Assembly: GCA_002633005.1 (NCBI GenBank)
Contig: NMRA01000575.1
Location: 232,532-268,117 of the forward strand
DNA: 35,586 bases
Direction: 5' to 3'
DNA from: Phoronis australis
Taxonomy: Eukaryota > Phoronida > Phoronidae
Shown: one piece after another, positions 24,401 through 33,400 of the stretch
How positions within the stretch are numbered: the first letter of the stretch is position 1
Layout: each line of letters opens with the position of its first letter
Program-made: the position numbers and the translations under genes
Notes under the pieces: generated by a model
The model's database searches: none
What the model saw: the letters and a program-made list of their open reading frames with translations, nothing else
What the model was told of the DNA's origin: nothing

Positions 24401-27400
24401 AGTTGACCGCAGCGGAGATCGAAACAAGGAAGACATTCGTTGTAGGAGACCAAAAGACGTACGGTGGATATAAAAATGTGCCACTCATAGCTGGAGATAG
24501 ATACAGATTCCTGATCGGAGTTTTCGTTCAGAACGAATTTGTAAGTATCTGGATGTTAAAATGCTTACATAATCAAGCAATAACTCATAGCAAATTAAAG
24601 GCGTGAAATTGCCTTACTGTTGGTTGTTGGGTTTGATCATTGAACACGATTCCCTTTTGTTTTCTATGTTCTCGTGTACAATCTTTACGCACAGCTCTAT
24701 GTTACAAACATCTTCAAGAGTAAGTGTGCAATCCGAAATCACTCTAGAAGGTGATGCACTTCGGCAGTAATTCCAGTTTTGATGTGAAGTACATGAACGT
24801 GATTCGGTGCACCAAAGCTGGCTAAACCACAGTCCTGTTGTTTTTTAACTGGAAGAACAATACTTCACATGTATTTCAAAAGTCCAATTTTGAGAGATAT
24901 TGGTTTCATTGATGAAAACAGACATTGAATTGTTGTTCTGTCTTGTGGCATTTTTCCTCACGACGTTGTACAAAATGAACTTGGTTCTTTTAGTAAAACT
25001 GATGTTTGCTTTCTTTTGTTTTAGGAGAATAAAACTCATTTTCAAGTTATTGAATTTGAAGGACTGGCATCCAGTGAATTCATCGAAGGTGAGTTTATGA
25101 ACATTATAATAATTTGCTTTTCAGTTCATTAAAGTAACAATGTGGGGTTTCATGATTACTCCTGTGAAATATTCGTAAACATTTGTATTCGCAAAACACT
25201 AGCTTAGTAATCACAGCTTCAACAAGGTTTGTAACCCTCGAGTAAATTTAGAATCAAATGAGTTTAATGGTATTCCCAGCTAAACTGTTAAGGTGATCCT
25301 AAGATTTCAGGCCATTTATCTAAGTACCCGCCACATGGAGTCTGGGCTTAATGGTCATCCCGGTGTAAAAGTACCAGGTCTGCTATGTAACCAGTGGCCA
25401 GTGTGATTGTAGTATTTGATTGGAGCATCGGGACATGTATTATAATAAGGACTGTATAATAACTCGCTCTCTTTTTATGGTTTTCCAGGCTGTCTTGTTC
25501 AGAAAATGTTATATAAAGTCAAATGGTAGTCAACTACGTCACTGGTTTCTAAGCACAAAGATTAGGATGAGAAGGAAATTGTGGTTATTGTAAATAAATT
25601 GAAATTAATGTTTTATTCTCCATCGATGTCAGCAAAGAACTTTAAACAAGAGAGGATGGCAATGATTGGCGGCGCTTGTGGTGGTGTTGCAGCATTCCTG
25701 TTGGTTCTAGCATTGGCAGTTTTCATTGTGCGGAGGTGAGAACGAAAGCTTTCTTACTGAGTCACCTTAAAGGGTGAAATACTTAAGGATATTTCCAACC
25801 TTATTCACAAAAATGGGCCATTTTTACAATATTTCACTTGTGTCTAGCAAAATACCTTTTCTTCATTCTCGGGGAACTTCAAATACGAAATATATACTGA
25901 GTAGCGAGAAAAAAAAAGATTTAGCAGAACCACCTTGGAACCGCACAACCGCGTGGATATTTGTTTACCACTTATCCAATGTCAAAGGTTAAAGGGCTTT
26001 CAAGTAAATTGAGTCTCCCGCCAGGTACAGAACAGCTTCGGTATACCCTCAGTCCTTTCATTCACAAATTCGCCATAACATTGAACCAACGAGGTGTGGT
26101 TATGATAGAATGGTGCCGGGGAAAACAAAGACAAAACGTAGTTTTGATCCTAAGGGAGTTGTGCGTCTACATGCATACGACCGTTGACGTTGAAAACGAA
26201 TGCTACGAGTTGCCTCAGGCCTCAGTCTGGTCATGAACACAGAAAGTTGTGAAAAGAGATAAATCCTCCCCCTTATTCCTTAATTCAATTATTAAGTTAA
26301 CATTTCGATGTTTCGATTTCATGTTAACGACTTACTTTAACCACCAATTCAATTTTTGTTATCCATTTCTTACTTGGTTTGGTATCAGTCTCCCAGCACG
26401 TGACGTGTACAGGCTATGAACTGTGACCTACTTAGAAAGTAGGTCGTACAAAATGGCAGAAGTTGGCTGCGAAAGATAGGTCTATTTGAGGTTTTAATGA
26501 TATTTAAGTTAGTTACGCACTGCAAAATTAGTTAACATTGCAAGAAAACATTGAAATTGGTGACATAGTTAAGGATTCTATAGGTTATGTATACCGAAAA
26601 CAAGTTTTCACAGAATAATTAACCAAAGACTTAGAGATTTTCACGTGTCCCAGTTTAATCGGCTTTTTCTCGGCTTCGGCAAATCGACTTTATTTGAACT
26701 TAGGAACACGAGTTCTCGAAAATGGCTCGATGGATTTCGCTGAAACTTTCCAGACTTAATATTTAGTCACCAATCTCAAAAACGCTGTTAGGATTTTTGA
26801 TATAAAAGCTTAGTTTTTGTGTAATGTGGCAAAAACGAATACGACTTCAATTTTTTACAAAAATACCTTACGTTTTGCGAGTTTATTTGTCATAGAAACC
26901 AAACAAACAAACTAATCGAAAATTCCTAACAGCGTTTTTGAGGTAATTGATGAAGTTTTCATTTAAAAAAGGTTTCGTTAAAATCGACCGAGGGGTTATT
27001 TTGCTATGAATGTACCTTTCTTAAAAATGGAATTTTTACTTAAAAAAGGTTTTTACGTAAAAATAATAATGACAAATAAATACAAAAAGTATATTTATAT
27101 TTCCTGATCTTTGCTCTTTCAGAAAATATATACTTTTACTAGTTGACAAAGCTTAGTTTTTTTGATATACGAACAGAGGCCACTAAATAAGGTTTGAAAT
27201 AACCTTAACTGGTATAGATTTTACAAAAAAAAACACGTAAATGGCGTAGGATAGTCAGATTGTACATGTAAGTGCAACTATGAAAACAGACTGACAACGT
27301 GGTCAGAAGTTTTTTTGATTTTTAAACATAAAGGCGGTTTGCCAAAACGGCATTATCGACTGAAAATTTATTATTATCTAAGAGTGGCCGACCAAAACCT

Positions 27401-30400
27401 GGAGCAAACACTGAAGTATCAGTTACATCACCAACACTTCATGTCAAACAATGTCTTTTTGTTTAAATGAGTGAACAGGCGTTTCGTGTCAGATTTTTTG
27501 TGATATTACCGTGGCTAGGCACAATATAATTAGGCCTATGTGGATGAAATTCATTCCCACTTTTCTCTTGATCATTGTTAGGCGACGACAGCAGGATGCA
27601 AAAAAGGGCACCTCCTCAGATCTGCACTTGGACAACATCGAAACAGACGGTAAGTGTCAGTTGTCCAAATTTCTTGTCTTATTGTGGTTTAGTGTAATTA
27701 TCGTATCACACGTATTACAGCTAAGCCTGTTCACAACATTGTAGATGGAGTCTCCTCTCGTTATTGCGTAATGAGACTATGATAGAGTCTTGTGAAAGTT
27801 GGATGTTCGGGCTTCTCCGTTGGTGACTTAAGCTAGCTCACTTATTGGGTAGAAACCCAAAACAGGTCCACAAACCCGCGCGCCAACTACATCTTTGTAT
27901 CAGACTTAGCTCAAGCCTATCGCAACCTTGTGTCTGCACTCATTAGATTGGACTGCTGCCAAGCAACCTCCACTAGATTTTAAGAGGAAGAAGACTGTGC
28001 TTAGGAGCGCTAATACTCTCTTGTGCTGTCATCAGCTGAGAGTTTTCACAGGGGTAGGGTCTAAACGGACATCCGTTTCAGTTTGGCGTTGTCTTAGACT
28101 GATTGTCAACCAAGGCTTACGAGCTTGTTTTCCCCGAAGCTTTGTCAAGGTCTTAGCCATAAGTGTTCCAGGGTTAATGATAGGTTCTTTAACTACATAT
28201 AGTTGTACACGTTTGAATGATATAAAATCTCCGTGCGGGGAGACACGTTGTGTTCATATTAATTGCAGCCATGCTTCTGATTAAGATAATAATCACAGTT
28301 CTGGAGGTGGTAGCGGCAGTGGTAATTGTCCTATGACTGAAAATTATTATTATAGAAAATATTTGTTAATAGAGTTTGGCATTGCATTTGGCAATTCCTC
28401 TATTGGTGATAATTCAAAACAGAATCTACCAATGGCTTCGAAAATGCGTACGTGAATGCCGGACCGATGAATGGAAGTCCACAACCGTCCAACCCACTTC
28501 TGTCGGACCCAGTTTACGAAGACTTCAATAAATCAATCAAAGTGGAAGATTTGGTGTGGTACGTCGGAAATGCCTTTAATAACGACATAGTTGTTAAAGA
28601 GTACGAGGTACGTAACTTTGGCATAAAAATTTCGACATATCGCTCACTTTCGTTGTATAAGGCTTTGTCAGAACATGAGAGCGCTCATTCTACACTTTTC
28701 GTACACGCGACTTACAGTGTATAGTTGACAATCCGAGTCAAGTTTACTTTAATGAAGTTTTTCCTGATAATGTACAGCAATACGTGCTCCTAAAATACGA
28801 TAAGCCACAACTTAACGTACTGTATATGTTTATTCAAGACGACTGTGTAAAGTATCGTTCAATTACTGATGTTAAGCTTTGATTTTTTTTCTTTGTCCCA
28901 AGCACTATACATTTGTTAGGCACGGAATACATGAAAAATCTTGCTTGTGCGCAACTTCTGTGCTTCTGTATTTTTCAGAGCCTTCCCGCTGATCACATTT
29001 TCCCCCATACCGAGGGAAGTAAAGAGGAAAATAAAAAGAAAAACCGGTTCAAGAACATCTTAGCATGTAAATATTTCATTCAAAGGTGGCTTTGCAACTG
29101 TTTACCTATCAGCGTTTAGCTTTGGTATTAACAAGCTTCGCTTAAATTTTTACCAAATGAATCGGCAACTGTAGTTACAAGAACTGCGCACATGTACATG
29201 TGCTTTCTTCTAATTTGTAATTTAAGGTTTTCCAACCACACACACACTAAAGCGTTTATGGAATAGTTGATGTTGTTTGCAATCGACTTGCATTACTGTA
29301 AATAATAATGCAAAGCAGGGTTTATCAACTTACAAATGGCCGAATTCATGTTTCATTTTTGGCAGCTAAAATGAAAAAGGCAAGTTAAAAACTGCTTTCA
29401 ATAATGGAAATGAAAATGTTTGTAACGACCAATGAACAGGAGAATGATATTTCCGGGGGTTGTTCTTTTTTCATGTTCTCGAAGTTTACTTTACATTTTA
29501 CTTAACCAGTAGTCGATATCTCGCGTGACTTCTGACCTTGTCGTCTAACTTTACATCAGATCTCTATCGTTTGCTGTTATTGAGTTGTGTGGTATTGACA
29601 GTGAGTCTTGCATTTATTATACAAATTATTACATCCTCCAACATCATCTTCTAGATGACAAAAATCGCATCGTCCTTGAACTTCTGCCTCACGACATTAA
29701 TTCTGGCTATGTTAACGCCAGCTACATTGATGCTTACAACAGTCCTAAGGCATTCATTGCCGCTATGGGTAAGTAATGGAGGCGCATGTTGCAATAGACT
29801 GTCTTTTGACTGAAATAGTTTTACTTTATTTGCTAGAGGTGGCCCGTTGTGTTAACTCTAGAAACTCACGATTCAATGAAACTTTTCAAATGAGGTACAG
29901 GTACTTCTCTTTAAGTGCTTGGCGACATCTCGCGATGACTTGCGTACGTGTATCTAAAATATCTTTCTCGCAGATTTCTCAGCAGCCTAACCTCGGTACA
30001 TACATTCTTGGTTTATTACTTGGTCACCATGTGGCGTAGGCTCATCGTACGCGTTTTTCCCGGAAACAATTTGAAGTCATTATCAATGCCTGTACCTTGC
30101 ACTCCTTAGGTCCCAACAGAAACACTGTGGATGACTTTTGGCGAATGATATGGCAAGAGCAAATAACAAGGATTGTGATGCTAACCAAGAACGTGGAAGA
30201 TGGGAAGGTATATCACAAAATAGCAGGCTCGTATCTTGGATCTGTCAAGAAGGGGTCTCAGTGGAATGACTTCGGTGCACCATGTCTACATGTAGCTCCA
30301 GTGCAGCCATAAAAGTATCAGCATAACAATAGTTTCTGGATCGTTGCCCCCTTTGGGATTCGTGCATAAACACACATCATTTTAGTGATGTTAAAATAGT

Positions 30401-33400
30401 TTTTGTCTGTTGGATTGAATTGTTGGAAGGCAGACTTTTTCCAAGCATAAGCTCAGGTTTAAAACGTTTACAAGATTACCATGCTGCTCACGAATGTCCA
30501 CTCATAGTGTTATAACTGCATTCTGAGTCTTATCCGAGCTGCTCCTTGGCATTCTTATGAGAAGTGTGTTGTGGTATTCTTATGTAACCTGGTCATTCTT
30601 CGATTCCAGAGGGCCTAACCTACACGAAATTGCAAACCAAGAATTTTGTTTGGCAGAAATGGAATCCACATCAACCCTTTCTGCAAGAAAAAAAACATAC
30701 ACTAAAAACGGAGGGGTGTAAATTACAGTATTATTTTAAGGGTGCGAACAATATGGCCCTCAAAATCAGTGTTTCTGTTTTTCTGGGATATTATTCTTCT
30801 TAAGCAGTTGGGAATAACTTAAAACATGCGCTCTGTTGTAATTTGTTCAGAAACATTACCGTTGTGTCTACTATTTAAGTTTGCCTGTCTTAGGAGTTCC
30901 CTTACGGACTATAGTGATATTTTGTAAATAGGCTTAACCTGCCTATACTTGAACCGGTAAAACGCATCCTGCAGCATCTTGTGACCATTTTATGATACAA
31001 ATAAAAATCCTGTCGTCTGCAAAAACAGTTGATGGAGCATTTCAACGCTTTACACTACCCTTAGACAATTCTGAATCGCACTGAGGCCCAGAGCATAGCT
31101 TTGCTCTCTAGTTTCACCATTGATGTACAATTGGTTGACATTAGACTGTGGGAATTCCACTCACAAAAATATTGTTTTTGGTACATCATATCAGGTTCTG
31201 GTATTCCAGAAATTCTGAGGACAGTGTATAAGTTTGTTGAGCTTGAAAGCATAACGAAACCTGTTTTTTCTTTACTCCTTCACATTCCATTCTGGACCTA
31301 CAATGGGTGTCTAACAGTTTGTCCGCCATCTAAACTGTCAACTTCCAATAACGTTAGAGTTGTGTGGTTGGTTACCATTTCTGTGATATAACCTCGTTTT
31401 GCATTTCATCCAGGACATTCCTGTTGTCAATGGATTCTTGCTAAGGTAGACATATAATTACGCAACGATGCGTTTTAATTTCTACTGATAGTTACAACTT
31501 TTAACATACATGATTCGTCTTTGCATTTAATTCCATCTGCACAGTTCATTTAAAGGCAGCTATGCACCTAATTTAGCCAAAAATTAAAGTTGACTTGGAA
31601 GACTAATTGTCAACCGCTACCTGTGTCTTATATGGTTTCAAATGCAAAATCGTTTAGGACACACGGACAGTGTGGCGGTACTATCCTGGCGTACGTTTTT
31701 GCCTGAATCGAACGCTTGTCGTATTAAACTCGGACATGTACTTTTTAAGCGACAAAAATTGTTTGACTGTTGATAAAGAAATTTTGTGTCGAAGTACATG
31801 TTCAATTAGTCAATTAGTCGTGTATGACAGGACTATTGTATACGGAAATCGTATCTGAGTGTCTTGTCATAGTATTGTAAAGGCGATCTCAATGTTCCCC
31901 ATCTCCGATTAGAAGTAATTACTGGACTTCGCACGACCTGGGACCTCGTTATTCTTCGAGACCACTGCCGGTGTATTTAAATAATCACCGGATCAAGGAA
32001 CCGTCCTAAGCCTGGTACCTAGCATCAGCCAATTACCAATTCCTCTAAAGTTCACCTTTTGTCTCAATAATAAAGAAATTGAAACCGATTTAAAAGGGGT
32101 GTGTCTGAATCAAAAGTTAAGATTTTTTAACAAAAGGCAGATTCATTGCAGCATTGACACGTGTACTTCTAGCGCAAGTGTGAGGTTTACTGGCCAGAAA
32201 GGAAGCTAGCCGAAAAATATGGCGATATTTTAGTGACAGCTGTTGACAAAGAAAAAGGGACCGACTTCACAATAAGAAAGTTCGAAATAACAAAGGTAGG
32301 ACTGAAAAGTATTCAAGGCGGAATGTAGTCTCATTGATCACCGGATAACCTAAATCAGACCTTTACAAAATATAGAGCTTTGTTCTCAATTAAAATTTCA
32401 AATGTTTTAGCAACTTTGAAAATTCTTTTCAGAGTAACTTACGAGGAAAAATGAGGGTGGAATTACCAATGGTAATCAGGCAGACATTATGAATGGTAAT
32501 GTCCTATTCATTTAGATAAACATCCTTTTGCCAGTTAGTCTCAGTTGTAATAGTTTCCAATTGTTCAAAACACCTTTCTGCAATCAAAGACGATATTTCA
32601 CTTTCTATGGAAGGCCAATTGTGAGCAGCAGACGCTTAAGACGACCCAGTACCACTTCACATCCTGGCCTGACCACGGAGTGCCCAGCAGCTCTTCAGCT
32701 CTGTGGAAGTTCTACAAAACCGTCAAAGACCACATCCGGGAAGATAATGACGGCGTACCTACCGTGGTGCACTGCAGGTAAGTCAACATGAATTACAACC
32801 TTCCATAAACATATACACTACAATCGAAACACATTGTATTGTAGTTAACAGTGTCATTACAGTCGAGCTGTAATTACACGCAAACCCGTCTAGATTGTTT
32901 TAACGTACGAGCCCTTTGTTTTTCTAATATTTCCCTTCTAGACAACCTTACTTTTAAAAAGTTGTCCGGTCAACCTTTTTATTCAATCCAATTTGGTTTT
33001 AAATCTACGCTGTGTGCCACAAGGCTAGATTCTTAGGAGATTTGTGAGATGACGCAAGTATTCGCGAAAGGTCGCAATGCATCATAAGCAAGGCACATGG
33101 CAGTTACCTTTAGCTGGCGAGAATCATGCGTTACGGAATAGGCGTGTATTGATGCCCAAGTTACAATATGTGTCGCATACAAAATTATTATGTTGTAAAT
33201 TTCCTGGTCACTGCATTTACTTACTCGTGTAACTGCCATCGTCCCGGTTGGCGGCCCGTGAAGGAAATGACGGTCAACTCTCAAGTTGTGTCTTGTGTCA
33301 ATTCTGCTACTACTGGGCGTGGAAAGGACGAACATTTCCTTATTGCTAAATGTTAGCATGGCAGCTCCGAATAAATATTTGCCCCGTCTCAGCCAATGAT

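Noticed and set aside
27928-28284. 118-codon open frame in the intron before exon 21
   Set aside because: No recognisable domain and no splice sites in phase with the gene. It is kept only as intron content.
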